Shown: positions 18,848-27,308 of the stretch, piece after piece | Layout: each line of letters starts with the position of its first letter | How positions within the stretch are numbered: position 1 is the stretch's first letter | NCBI GenBank assembly: GCA_902491215.1 | Contig: CABUGV010000002.1 | Coordinates: 114,963-178,962 of the forward strand | DNA: 64,000 bases | Direction: 5' to 3' | From: 43-108 sp001915545 | GTDB taxonomy: Bacteria; Bacteroidota; Bacteroidia; Bacteroidales; Bacteroidaceae | Program-made: the position numbers and the translations under genes | Notes under the pieces: model-generated | Told to the model about the DNA's origin: nothing | What the model saw: the letters and a program-made list of their open reading frames with translations, nothing else | The model's database searches: none

Positions 18848-20017
18848 TCATTCACCTACCAAATATTTTTCAGAAATAGAAGCTCCGTCAGAGAATCTTA
18901 CAACTCTAATATGCAATCCGTTCAAAGGCTTTGTCACTTTTCTTCCAGACAGATCATAATAATCTACTCTGGATATTTCTTTTCCATTGTAATTATCTGA
19001 GATTTCTGAAATTCCAGTTGTGTTTTTGTGGACTTCAACATTCCTGAATGAATTTACATACCACCATTCATCACTATCATTTTCAAAAGATTTCAAATTA
19101 ACCATACTGAAACTGTTTGGAAGCATATATGAACCGGAACTTTCATCATAAAACAGGTTTACACCTCCCAAATTGCCGTTGCTGTCAAGCGTGGTCAAAA
19201 AGATATCATCGTATACAATATTGTTATATACAGATATAAAACTATCTGAAACGATGCCGTATCCCCATGCTTCAGGATACGCAGGATCAATGCCTTTAAT
19301 AAGACTGTTGTATCCATCTTCGATAACTTCTATTTCACCGGCAACATCATTACCTTCGCCGTCAATGCACTGCATGCTGTATTTTTCAGAAGCAGGAAAA
19401 GCATTTTCAGAGAATAAGGAAAATGAATATCCAAATGTATAAATACCGCTGACAGAACTTCCTTCAACAAACAAGCCCAAAGTATAATCCGAAGAAATCT
19501 TGCCACTTGTTTTATCGTATAAAAATACTATAGGCTCTTCAATCACAGTAAGTTTTTCAGGATCTATATTCCGCAAGAAAAACTTACAACCGTTGTATTC
19601 GCCAACATAGGCATTGTTATCTACGGTGATTTTGGTTTCATCTTCATTCAATGATCCCTTAAAATACGTTTCGCCCAACAAACTGCGGGCAAACATATTC
19701 TGTATATATACAATATCGGATTCTGCAAAAACGACATTGGTGGAATAATGTATTCTCCCACCGAGAAATCCCAATCCGCGCAGATACTCTGCATAATCGG
19801 CATAGTATACCTTGACATCACCTTTGGGAACATTTACTCTATAAGAATTCTCAGAACAAGTTGATTTTCGTTCAGGCAAAGATTCTATAAAATCAACTTC
19901 ATTAAAGACCCGTCTTATAGGTCTCTTTCGATAATCATCTGCTCCATCCGCATCTATATGCTGTGCAGATACAGTACTTGCAAACAATGCAAATACGAAA
20001 AACAATAATTTTTTCAT
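18848..20017 (-). CDS. Exported protein with T9SS-like C-terminal tail, function unknown
   Basis: 389 residues from ATG 20017, chosen because it begins a standard signal peptide (KKLLFFVFALFASTVSAQ); the reading frame is open further upstream to 20206 but that part is not protein-like. The middle of the protein is beta-rich with many Tyr, Asp and Gly and no recognisable domain. The last 65 residues (VDYYDLSGRKVTKPLNGLHI, then KYLVGE) resemble the Por-secretion C-terminal tails of Prevotella and Porphyromonas. I infer a cell-surface or secreted protein handled by the type IX system. There is no neighbour that gives its role. Confidence 0.65.
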   Translation of the reverse strand: MKKLLFFVFALFASTVSAQHIDADGADDYRKRPIRRVFNEVDFIESLPERKSTCSENSYRVNVPKGDVKVYYADYAEYLRGLGFLGGRIHYSTNVVFAESDIVYIQNMFARSLLGETYFKGSLNEDETKITVDNNAYVGEYNGCKFFLRNIDPEKLTVIEEPIVFLYDKTSGKISSDYTLGLFVEGSSVSGIYTFGYSFSLFSENAFPASEKYSMQCIDGEGNDVAGEIEVIEDGYNSLIKGIDPAYPEAWGYGIVSDSFISVYNNIVYDDIFLTTLDSNGNLGGVNLFYDESSGSYMLPNSFSMVNLKSFENDSDEWWYVNSFRNVEVHKNTTGISEISDNYNGKEISRVDYYDLSGRKVTKPLNGLHIRVVRFSDGASISEKYLVGE

Positions 20018-20308
20018 AATCAGGTTTAATAGGTATAATATAAAAACAAATCCAGCAACAGCAAAATAAGTGTTTTCTTCGACATTTTTCAATAGTATTC
20101 CAACAAAAACAGCTTTAAAATACTGCATTTTACAACATGAATATACATTTTCATACACGCAGAGACAAATATATCTATCCCAAAGACACCTTTCCCAATG
20201 TCGCAAACAATAGAAACCTTTGCATTCTTAAGCAAGACGAAAATGCCCAATGTCGATTTTTTCGCATATTACACCTTTAAAGTCCTATAAAAAAAAGTTT
20301 TGGTGAAA
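20018..20308. other. AT-rich gap between the exported protein and the sugar cluster
   Basis: A divergent upstream region with no convincing gene, no repeat and no clear promoter for the minus-strand gene. Confidence 0.5.
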
Positions 20309-20316
20309 TAGCTTTG
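20309..20316 (+). promoter_or_regulatory. -7 box TAGCTTTG for the sugar-oxidation cluster
   Basis: TAGCTTTG fits TAnnTTTG and ends 27 bp before the mutarotase start, so the leader would be short. Confidence 0.45.
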
Positions 20317-20343
20317 CATCTGTAATAATAAAAATGAATATAT

Positions 20344-20727
20344 ATGAAAACTGAAGGATACAAGACCAAACAGTACGGCGTTCCTGTAAAAAGATATTGC
20401 CAGACACTCAGTCTCAAAGACACTCCAGAACTGATAAAAGAATACAGAAGACTGCATAGCGAAGAATATTCGTGGCCTGTAATAAGAGAAGGCATCAGGT
20501 CTGTAGGCATACTCGAAATGGAAATCTACCTGCAGGGCAACAAACTTTTCATGATAGTTGAAACTCCTCTGGATTTCGATTGGGACGAAGCTATGGCAAA
20601 ACTGGCAACACTGCCAAAACAGAAAGAATGGGAAGAGACTGTTGACAGATTCCAGGAATGCGCTCCAGGATGCACATCAAAGGAAAAATGGACTATGATG
20701 GAAAGAATATTCCATCTATACGAATAA
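20344..20727 (+). CDS. L-rhamnose/L-fucose mutarotase family protein
   Basis: 127 residues, slightly longer than the usual ~105 of the RhaM/DUF718 family. The family pattern is seen in QTLSLKDTPELIKEYRRLHS, WPVIREGIRSVGILEMEIYL and LFMIVET, with conserved His and Trp residues. The enzyme interconverts alpha and beta anomers of a 6-deoxyhexose. It heads a five-kb cluster with an aldo/keto reductase and a lactonase-like amidohydrolase, which suggests the substrate is L-fucose or L-rhamnose; the sequence alone does not decide between them. Confidence 0.82.
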   Translation: MKTEGYKTKQYGVPVKRYCQTLSLKDTPELIKEYRRLHSEEYSWPVIREGIRSVGILEMEIYLQGNKLFMIVETPLDFDWDEAMAKLATLPKQKEWEETVDRFQECAPGCTSKEKWTMMERIFHLYE

Positions 20728-20797
20728 ATATCCCTGAACCACATTATACTACATAGAGAAAAACACTTTTACAAACACCTATAAATAGAAAAACATT

Positions 20798-21730
20798 ATG
20801 AAATACAACGAGTGCGGGAAGACCGGTATGAAATTGTCTGCTTTAGGATTCGGAGCATCATCACTTGGAGGAGTATTCCACTCAGTAAAAGAATCCGAAG
20901 CTATAGAAGCCGTTTTCACTGCTGTCGAAAATGGAATAAATTTCATAGATGTATCGCCATACTACGGTTACTACAAGGCTGAGACTGTTTTGGGCAAAGC
21001 TTTGAAGGAGTTGCCTCGCGAATCATATATTCTTTCAACAAAAGTCGGCCGATACGGCGAAAACGGGAAAAACACATGGGACTATTCTGGAGAAAGGGCG
21101 CAAAAGAGCGTATACGAAAGTATGGAGCGCCTCAACGTAGACCAGATAGATCTGATAAACGTGCATGACATAGAATTTGCCGACCTACATCAGGTTGCAG
21201 AAGAAACTCTTCCTGCACTTGTAGAGCTCAAGGAGAAAGGCATAGTGAAGCATGTAGGCATCACCGACCTGCAGATTGAGAATCTGAAATGGGTCATCGA
21301 CCACACACCTGAAGGAACTGTTGAAACCATTCTGAATTTCTGCCACTACTCGCTCAACGATGACAAGCTGGGCGATTATCTCGACTATTTCGAAAGCAAG
21401 GGCGTAGGTGTAATCAATGCTTCACCGCTCTCCATGGGCCTCCTGTCACAGAGGGGAATTCCAGAATGGCATCCGGCACCAAAGAAACTTGTTGAAGCAT
21501 GCAAGAGGGCATCCGAAAACAGTCTGCAGCAGGGCTACCCTATTGAAAAACTGGCTGTGCAGTTTGCTGTAAGCAACGGCAGAATTGCCAGCACTCTGTT
21601 CAGTTCTGCAAATCCGGCAAACGTAGCCAAGAACATCAAATATGTAGAAGAACCCATCGACTGGGATTTGGTCAATAAAGTAAAGGAGATTATCGGCGAC
21701 CAGCTCAGAGTAACATGGGCCAACACATAA
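20798..21730 (+). CDS. Aldo/keto reductase, probable L-fucose/aldose 1-dehydrogenase
   Basis: 310 residues of a TIM-barrel aldo/keto reductase. The catalytic tetrad can be placed: Asp in INFIDVSPYYG, Tyr in the following SPYYGYYKAE, Lys in LSTKVGRYG and His in NVHDIE. The 'FIDVSPYYG..AE..LG.AL' form is typical of the D-threo-aldose (L-fucose) dehydrogenase branch, which oxidises the sugar at C1 to its lactone. The next gene encodes a protein of the lactonase-type amidohydrolase group, which supports that reading. Confidence 0.82.
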   Translation: MKYNECGKTGMKLSALGFGASSLGGVFHSVKESEAIEAVFTAVENGINFIDVSPYYGYYKAETVLGKALKELPRESYILSTKVGRYGENGKNTWDYSGERAQKSVYESMERLNVDQIDLINVHDIEFADLHQVAEETLPALVELKEKGIVKHVGITDLQIENLKWVIDHTPEGTVETILNFCHYSLNDDKLGDYLDYFESKGVGVINASPLSMGLLSQRGIPEWHPAPKKLVEACKRASENSLQQGYPIEKLAVQFAVSNGRIASTLFSSANPANVAKNIKYVEEPIDWDLVNKVKEIIGDQLRVTWANT

Positions 21731-21757
21731 TCCTTGACATAAAAATCAAAGCACACC

Positions 21758-22681
21758 ATGAAATACAAAATAATTGATGCTCACTCGCATCTCTGGCTCA
21801 AACAGGATACCGTTGTGGACAACAAGCCTATACGCACACTCAACAACGGGCGTTCACTGTTCATGGGCGAAGTGCGGCAGATGCTTCCTCCTTTCATGAT
21901 TGACGGGCGCAACAGCGCTGAAGTTTTTCTGTCCAACATGGACTATGCACAGGTCGGCGCAGCCGTCGTAACGCAGGAATACATTGACGGCATACAGAAT
22001 GACTATCTGCTGGAAGTCAAGCAAAAATATCCTGACAGATTTTTCGTCTGCGGGATGTGCGAATTCCGCAAACCGGGGTTTCTGAAAGAAGCTGAAGAAC
22101 TGGAGTCGAAAGGATTCAAGGCAATAAAGATTCCTGGCCACAGACTTCAGACAGAAAACGGCAGAGTGCTCCTAAACAGCGATGAAATGATGGCCATGTT
22201 CCGATTCATGGAAAAGAGGGGTTTGATACTCTCCATAGACATGGCCGAAGGCACAACGCAGGTAGGCGAAATGAAAGAAGTAATTCAGGAATGCCCGCAA
22301 CTGAAAATTGCTATAGGCCATTTCGGCATGGTCACCGTCCCAGGATGGCACGAACAGATAAAGCTTGCCGAAAACAAGAATGTCTACATCGAGTCGGGAG
22401 GCATAACGTGGCTGTTCAACTCCGAGTTCTATCCTTTCGCCGGTGCAGTCAGAGCCATAAAGGAGGCTGCCGACATGGTAGGAATGGAGAAACTCATGTG
22501 GGGTTCAGACTACCCGCGGACAATTACAGCCATCACATACAAGATGTCCCACGACTTCGTGATAAAATCCGATATGCTGAGCGAAAGCGAGAAACGCATG
22601 TTTTTGGGAGAAAATGCAGAAAAATTCTACGGATTCACCAATCTGCCCGATCTCCCTTACATCAAGAACATGTCTGAATAA
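21758..22681 (+). CDS. Amidohydrolase family protein, possible sugar lactonase
   Basis: 307 residues, amidohydrolase-2 (COG2159/COG3618-like) TIM barrel. Metal ligands are visible in IIDAHSHLW (His-x-His), KIPGHRLQ, IAIGHFGM and MWGSDYPR (Asp). Members hydrolyse lactones such as L-fuconolactone or decarboxylate aromatic acids. Placed between an aldose dehydrogenase and a zinc alcohol dehydrogenase, hydrolysis of the aldonolactone is the more likely job. It starts 27 bp after the reductase. Confidence 0.75.
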   Translation: MKYKIIDAHSHLWLKQDTVVDNKPIRTLNNGRSLFMGEVRQMLPPFMIDGRNSAEVFLSNMDYAQVGAAVVTQEYIDGIQNDYLLEVKQKYPDRFFVCGMCEFRKPGFLKEAEELESKGFKAIKIPGHRLQTENGRVLLNSDEMMAMFRFMEKRGLILSIDMAEGTTQVGEMKEVIQECPQLKIAIGHFGMVTVPGWHEQIKLAENKNVYIESGGITWLFNSEFYPFAGAVRAIKEAADMVGMEKLMWGSDYPRTITAITYKMSHDFVIKSDMLSESEKRMFLGENAEKFYGFTNLPDLPYIKNMSE

Positions 22682-22741
22682 ATCCGGCCTCCATATCAAT
22701 ATTCAAAGTAAAACAACACACACATTCTTAAAAGAAAATAT

Positions 22742-23764
22742 ATGAAAGCATTACAGATTGCTGCACCATTCAGCGTACAGCTTACTGAAATAAATGAACC
22801 GAAATGCGGAGACGGCGAAGTGCTGCTGCGCATTAAATACGTTGGATTCTGCGGTTCCGACCTCAATACGTACAGAGGCAAGAATCCGATGGCAAAGATG
22901 CCCGTTATACCAGGTCATGAAGTCGGTGCTGAGATAGAAGCTGTAGGCAACGGTGTTCCGGAAAATCTCGTTCCAGGCATGAGCGTGACAGTAAATCCCT
23001 ACACAAACTGCGGGAAATGTGCATCATGCCGTAATGGCCGACCTAATGCCTGCGAGCACAACGAAACTTTCGGAGTTCAGCGCGACGGCACCATGACGGA
23101 ATTCGTTGCTGTGCCGTGGCTGAAGGTTATCCCAGCCGACAATCTGCCTGCCGACGTATGTGCACTGATTGAACCTATGAGCGTAGGTTTCCACGCTGCT
23201 GCACGCGGATGCGTCACAGACATAGACACCGTGATGGTTATCGGATGCGGAATGGTAGGTCTTGGAGCCGTTGCACGTGCATCACAGAGAGGTGCAAGCG
23301 TGATAGCAGTAGACGTTGATGATGAGAAATTGGAGATTGCACGTCTCATGGGTGCGTCGCACACCGTCAACTCAAAGACAGAAGACCTTCACATGAAACT
23401 GCAGAAGATTACCGAAGGTTACGGCCCTGACGTCATAATCGAAGCTGTAGGCTCGCCTCAGACTTATCAGACTGCGGTGAATGAAGTTGGATTTACAGGA
23501 CGTGTTGTATGCATAGGCTATGCCAAAGACGAGACATCGTTCCAGACAAAACTGTTCGTGCAGAAGGAACTAGACATACGCGGTTCGAGAAACGCATCGC
23601 CTTCAGACTTCAAAGCCGTAATCAGATTCCTGAAGAAAGGCACCAGCCCTACCGACAAGCTGATATCATACGTTGCACCGATGGAACAGGCAGGCGAGAT
23701 GTTGGAAAAATGGGCTGAAAATCCTGGAAAGATTTTCAGAATACTTATAGAAATCGGACATTGA
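22742..23764 (+). CDS. Zinc-dependent medium-chain alcohol dehydrogenase
   Basis: 340 residues. Catalytic zinc ligands are in GFCGSD (Cys), IPGHEVG (His-Glu) and IEPMSVGFHA. The structural zinc site is CGKCASCRNGRPNAC (four Cys). The NAD-binding stretch is VMVIGCGMVGLGAV. It belongs to the threonine/sorbitol/galactitol-phosphate dehydrogenase branch. In this cluster it could oxidise a later intermediate of the sugar pathway or act on the sugar directly. No dehydratase or aldolase of the pathway is present, so the cluster is incomplete by itself. Confidence 0.85.
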   Translation: MKALQIAAPFSVQLTEINEPKCGDGEVLLRIKYVGFCGSDLNTYRGKNPMAKMPVIPGHEVGAEIEAVGNGVPENLVPGMSVTVNPYTNCGKCASCRNGRPNACEHNETFGVQRDGTMTEFVAVPWLKVIPADNLPADVCALIEPMSVGFHAAARGCVTDIDTVMVIGCGMVGLGAVARASQRGASVIAVDVDDEKLEIARLMGASHTVNSKTEDLHMKLQKITEGYGPDVIIEAVGSPQTYQTAVNEVGFTGRVVCIGYAKDETSFQTKLFVQKELDIRGSRNASPSDFKAVIRFLKKGTSPTDKLISYVAPMEQAGEMLEKWAENPGKIFRILIEIGH

Positions 23765-23793
23765 AAAATTATGATACACACACTATGACATTG

Positions 23794-23838
23794 CAAAACG
23801 GTGCAGACATCGAAAACATCTGCACCGTTTTGTTTTTT
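23794..23838 (+). terminator. Terminator after the sugar-oxidation cluster
   Basis: A near-perfect 13-bp stem (CAAAACGGTGCAG and complement) followed by a run of six T, 30 bp past the dehydrogenase stop. Confidence 0.85.
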
Positions 23839-23843
23839 ATTAC

Positions 23844-23909
23844 GAGCGCTCGGAACGATATTTCTGCGCGCTCAAAAATATCTTTACGAGCGCCTGCAGA
23901 AAATCAAAT
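23844..23909 (+). repeat. 22-bp periodic intergenic repeat, locus 2 (three units)
   Basis: Units at 23844-23865, 23866-23887 and 23888-23909 begin GAGCGCTCGGAA, GCGCGCTCAAAA and GAGCGCCTGCAG. They lie directly after the terminator, between convergent genes, and stop just before the AraC-regulator stop codon. Confidence 0.65.
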
Positions 23910-23915
23910 ACCGGT

Positions 23916-24791
23916 TCAGGTGTCTTGCATCAGTCGTCTGCGGTAATCGTTTGGAGTAACACCGGTTGCTTTTTTGAAAACTCGGTTGAAGTATGAAAAA
24001 TCTTCAAAGCCGAGAAACAAAGCAACGTTTTTCACAGACATGTCCTTTGTTGCAAGAATGAGCTGAGCACGTTCAATCTTTTTCTGGTTGATATATTTCA
24101 TCGGCGTGACTCCTGTCTCCTGCTTGAAAAGTCTGATGAAATAATCCTTCGACAAACAAAGGCTGTCTACTATTTCATCCAGATTTATTGTCTCCGCCAG
24201 ATGAGTTCTGACATACCCGATGACATTTCGTATACGGTCGTCCTTAACATCAATCTTAGGAACGGCATGTTTGAAAAATGAAGCCAAGAGCTGAAGTATT
24301 ATGCCTCGGGTTTCAAGTCTTATGTATGAAGGCACGTGTTTGCTTCGCGAAAGATTGCGTATGAGAGTTGAATTGTTGTCGTAAGTCGAAGGATCTGATT
24401 TGGCCAGATTCATATCTGGATTGATTGAGCAGAGACGTGCAAAGAGCTCCTCCTCATAGCCTTCAGCCTTGATTTCGACAGGAAACGCCCAGTCTTCAAA
24501 CAGATTAGCACTTGAATTCATGTCCTCATATATGTGTACATAATAATGAGTGAAACGTGAATCGCAGATACAGCTGTGTTCTGTAAAAGCTGGAACGAAA
24601 TACATGTGACCGGGGATGAGTTCGTGTATGCCGTCGGGCAAAACAATCTTTGCTGTTCCTTCAACAATATAGTATAGGCGTGCAAACGAACTGTTGACAT
24701 TTTTCCAATTCCAATCTGCCATGTGTCTGGCAAGACCTACATTTAGAATTTGCGGATGAATGTCATCTATATTCAAGCTCATATCATACAT
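23916..24791 (-). CDS. AraC-family transcriptional regulator
   Basis: 291 residues. The N-terminal cupin-like ligand domain (about 25-120) includes IVLPDGIHELIPGHMYFVPAFTEHS. The C-terminal double helix-turn-helix (about 190-288) is well conserved (LCLSKDYFIRLFKQETGVTPMKYIN, then LGFEDFSYFNRVFKKATGVTPNDYRR). Facing the sugar-oxidation cluster tail to tail, it is the obvious candidate to sense the sugar and control those genes, but this is inferred from position only. A second in-frame ATG at 24782 is possible. Confidence 0.88.
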   Translation of the reverse strand: MYDMSLNIDDIHPQILNVGLARHMADWNWKNVNSSFARLYYIVEGTAKIVLPDGIHELIPGHMYFVPAFTEHSCICDSRFTHYYVHIYEDMNSSANLFEDWAFPVEIKAEGYEEELFARLCSINPDMNLAKSDPSTYDNNSTLIRNLSRSKHVPSYIRLETRGIILQLLASFFKHAVPKIDVKDDRIRNVIGYVRTHLAETINLDEIVDSLCLSKDYFIRLFKQETGVTPMKYINQKKIERAQLILATKDMSVKNVALFLGFEDFSYFNRVFKKATGVTPNDYRRRLMQDT

Positions 24792-24911
24792 TTATTATTT
24801 TCAGCGCTAATATAGCCTAAAATATCCGCATAGAGGAGAAAATTCAACTATTATATTTAGATAATATAGGATGCGCCTCGGCAGAGACAAAAACGAAAAC
24901 AATGTTTTCGA

Positions 24912-24943
24912 TTTGCCTCTGTGCTCGGCTTTCGCTATATTTG
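24912..24943 (+). promoter_or_regulatory. Full Bacteroidota promoter before the MmcQ/YjbR gene
   Basis: TTTG at 24912-24915, 20-bp spacer, TATATTTG at 24936-24943, 26 bp before the ATG. Confidence 0.7.
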
Positions 24944-24969
24944 CAATTGTCAAACCTAACGGATGACTT

Positions 24970-25353
24970 ATGGATATAGAAACCATCAGAGAATATTGCC
25001 TCGGAAAGGATGCAGCATACGAATGTTTTCCGTTCGATGAAGATAATCTTGTTTTCAAGGTTGTCGACAGGATGTTTCTGCTCATAAATCTGAATACTCC
25101 GGACAGAGTCAGCATGAAATGTGACCCTGACAGAGCTCTGGAGCTAAGAGACAGATATACAGGTATTGTGGGTGCATATCATTTCAATAAGAAATACTGG
25201 AATCAGGTGTTTCTTATAAGCGATGTACCCGACAGACTAATACTTGAACTGGTTGACCATTCTTACGAAGAGGTGGTAAAGAAGTTCACCCGACGACAAC
25301 GTGAAGCACTTGCGGAGGCGTGCAAAAATAGGATTGACAAGAGATATAATTAG
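24970..25353 (+). CDS. MmcQ/YjbR family DNA-binding-like protein
   Basis: 127 residues, the family's usual size. It begins IETIREYCLGKDAAYECFPF and ends with the helix WNQVFLISDVPDRLILELVDHSYEEVV, both typical of the CyaY-like fold of YjbR. E. coli YjbR binds DNA, but the cellular role of the family is unclear. It is followed closely by exonuclease III on the same strand, with 39 bp between them, so the two are probably co-transcribed. Confidence 0.85.
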   Translation: MDIETIREYCLGKDAAYECFPFDEDNLVFKVVDRMFLLINLNTPDRVSMKCDPDRALELRDRYTGIVGAYHFNKKYWNQVFLISDVPDRLILELVDHSYEEVVKKFTRRQREALAEACKNRIDKRYN

Positions 25354-25392
25354 AAACACGAATAGCAAATCAGAAAAGACATACACAGCATT

Positions 25393-26148
25393 ATGAAACT
25401 CATTTCATGGAACGTAAACGGACTCAGAGCGTGCAACGACAAAGGATTCGGTGAAGCATTCCGCTCGCTCGATGCCGACTTCTTCTGCCTGCAGGAAACA
25501 AAGATGCAGGAAGGACAGCTCAATCTGGAATTCGAGGGATACAAGTCATATTGGAACTATGCAGAAAAGAAGGGCTACTCTGGCACAGCCATTTTCACAC
25601 GCAAGGAACCGCTCAGCGTAAGTCTCGGAATGGGCATTGACGATCACGACCACGAAGGAAGAGTCATTACACTCGAAATGGACAACTTTTACCTTGTCAC
25701 TGTCTACACTCCAAACTCACAGGACGGACTCAAGCGTCTTGACTACCGTATGACGTGGGAAGACGATTTCAGAGCATTCCTCAAGGACTTAGACAGCAGA
25801 AAACCTGTGCTCGTTTGCGGCGACCTCAACGTTGCTCATAAGGAAATAGACCTCAAGAATCCGAAGACCAACCGCATGAATGCCGGATTCACAGATCAGG
25901 AAAGGGAAAAATTCCAGACACTGCTTGATGCCGGTTTCATAGATACCTTCAGATACTTCTATCCCGACATGACAAACATATACTCGTGGTGGTCGTACCG
26001 ATTCAAAGCAAGAGAAAAAAATGCAGGGTGGCGTATAGACTATTTTCTTGCCTCGGAACGTCTTGCCGAAAAGCTGAAGGACGCCAAGATACATACTGAA
26101 ATTTTCGGTTCAGACCACTGCCCCGTTGAACTCGACATAGACCTTTAA
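25393..26148 (+). CDS. xth: Exodeoxyribonuclease III
   Basis: 251 residues of the exonuclease/endonuclease/phosphatase fold. Signatures: WNVNGLRACND, DFFCLQETKMQEG (metal-binding Glu), VCGDLNVAHKEIDLKNPKTN (catalytic Asp-Asn), WWSYRFKAREKNAGWRIDYFLAS, and the terminal catalytic His in GSDHCPVELD. It is an AP endonuclease and 3' exonuclease in base-excision repair. Confidence 0.94.
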   Translation: MKLISWNVNGLRACNDKGFGEAFRSLDADFFCLQETKMQEGQLNLEFEGYKSYWNYAEKKGYSGTAIFTRKEPLSVSLGMGIDDHDHEGRVITLEMDNFYLVTVYTPNSQDGLKRLDYRMTWEDDFRAFLKDLDSRKPVLVCGDLNVAHKEIDLKNPKTNRMNAGFTDQEREKFQTLLDAGFIDTFRYFYPDMTNIYSWWSYRFKAREKNAGWRIDYFLASERLAEKLKDAKIHTEIFGSDHCPVELDIDL

Positions 26149-26173
26149 CATTCATAAAAAACAAAAGAAATAC

Positions 26174-26338
26174 ATGTCAATATTTAGAGTTATACTTTCC
26201 ATCATATTTCCACCGTTGGCCGTCATCGACAAGGGATGCGGTTCGGTGGTCATTGTGACAATACTGACACTGGCGGGATGGGTACCCGGAGTCATAGGCG
26301 CACTCGTGATACTCAACAACACCAATAAGCAACAATAA
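26174..26338 (+). CDS. YqaE/Pmp3-family membrane peptide
   Basis: A 54-residue ORF. It reads MSIFRVILSIIFPPLAV, then a Gly-Cys-Gly turn, then VVIVTILTLAGWVPGVIGAL and a polar tail. The two hydrophobic hairpin helices with FPPLAV and GW.PG.IHA/IGAL are characteristic of the Pmp3/UPF0057 family of stress-related membrane proteins. It starts 25 bp after exonuclease III and ends 21 bp before the beta-lactamase gene, so the three may form one transcript. Confidence 0.85.
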   Translation: MSIFRVILSIIFPPLAVIDKGCGSVVIVTILTLAGWVPGVIGALVILNNTNKQQ

Positions 26339-26359
26339 GACAAAAACCGAATCATTGAT

Positions 26360-27265
26360 ATGCACAAAGGTAAAACCGCCATATACATTACCATTACGGC
26401 AAGCTTGGCACTGGCATCATGCAGACCATCTCAACCATCGGATTCATTGGAAAACAGGCTCAATGAAGCCATTGCCGGAAAGAATGCCGAAATAGGAATT
26501 GCTGTAATTGCCGGCAAAGACACCGTTACGGTAAACAACGATGCTGAATATCCGATGATGAGCGTATTCAAGTTTCATCAGGCTCTGGCAACATCTGATT
26601 ATCTGCGCACACATGGACTGGAACTCAACGATACAATTCATATCTCAAAGAAAGAGCTGAAGGAGAACACCTACAGCCCTTTAAGAGACAAATATCCAAA
26701 CGGAAATATCGACATTACATACGCAGAGCTGATGGAGTACACCCTACAGCAGAGCGACAACAATGCATGCGATATTCTCTTTCAACGTACAGCAGACTTA
26801 TGCCGTACTGACAGTTTCATACGAACACTGGGGATTGATAAATTTGCAATTTCAGTAAATGAGAACGACATGCATGTAGATCCGAAATTATGCTACTCAA
26901 ACTGGACTACTCCGCTCGAAGCGGCCAAACTGATTGATGCAGCATTCACACGCGAGATTGTTCCCGACCCATATCTGTCGTTCATCCGAAATACGATGTC
27001 AAACTGCACGACCGGCAAGGACCGTCTTCCGTTTCCACTTGAAGGAAAAGATGCAAGCATAGCGCACAAAACAGGTACAAGCGACAGAGATGCAGACGGA
27101 ATACTTACTGCCATAAATGATGTCGGATACATTTCTTTGTCTGACGGCAGACATTATTCTATTGCGGTATTCGTAAAGAATTCTAAAGAAAGCGATTCTG
27201 AGACTGCAGGCATTATAGCTGAAATATCTGAGGTTGTTTATGACTACATCAGCACGAAACAATGA
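26360..27265 (+). CDS. bla: Class A beta-lactamase (subclass A2-like), lipoprotein
   Basis: 301 residues. All active-site elements are present: Ser68-x-x-Lys71 in MSVFKFHQAL, SDN at 132-134 in QQSDNNACDIL, Glu168 in VNENDMHVDPKLCYSNW (the position of Glu166 in this branch) and Lys237-Thr-Gly in AHKTGTSDR. The insertion around the omega loop and the order of motifs match the CfxA/CepA/PER branch (A2) typical of Bacteroidota. The signal peptide ends LALASC, so the enzyme is predicted to be membrane-anchored. It opens beta-lactam rings. There is no adjacent IS or resistance cassette; it looks like a chromosomal gene. Confidence 0.9.
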   Translation: MHKGKTAIYITITASLALASCRPSQPSDSLENRLNEAIAGKNAEIGIAVIAGKDTVTVNNDAEYPMMSVFKFHQALATSDYLRTHGLELNDTIHISKKELKENTYSPLRDKYPNGNIDITYAELMEYTLQQSDNNACDILFQRTADLCRTDSFIRTLGIDKFAISVNENDMHVDPKLCYSNWTTPLEAAKLIDAAFTREIVPDPYLSFIRNTMSNCTTGKDRLPFPLEGKDASIAHKTGTSDRDADGILTAINDVGYISLSDGRHYSIAVFVKNSKESDSETAGIIAEISEVVYDYISTKQ

Positions 27266-27308
27266 AACGTATATCTTTCACGTTTCGAACAAGTACAAAG
27301 ACAACATT

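Noticed and set aside
27264..27286. Hairpin GAAACGT/ACGTTTC after the beta-lactamase as terminator
   Set aside because: Only 7 bp and no T tract follows.
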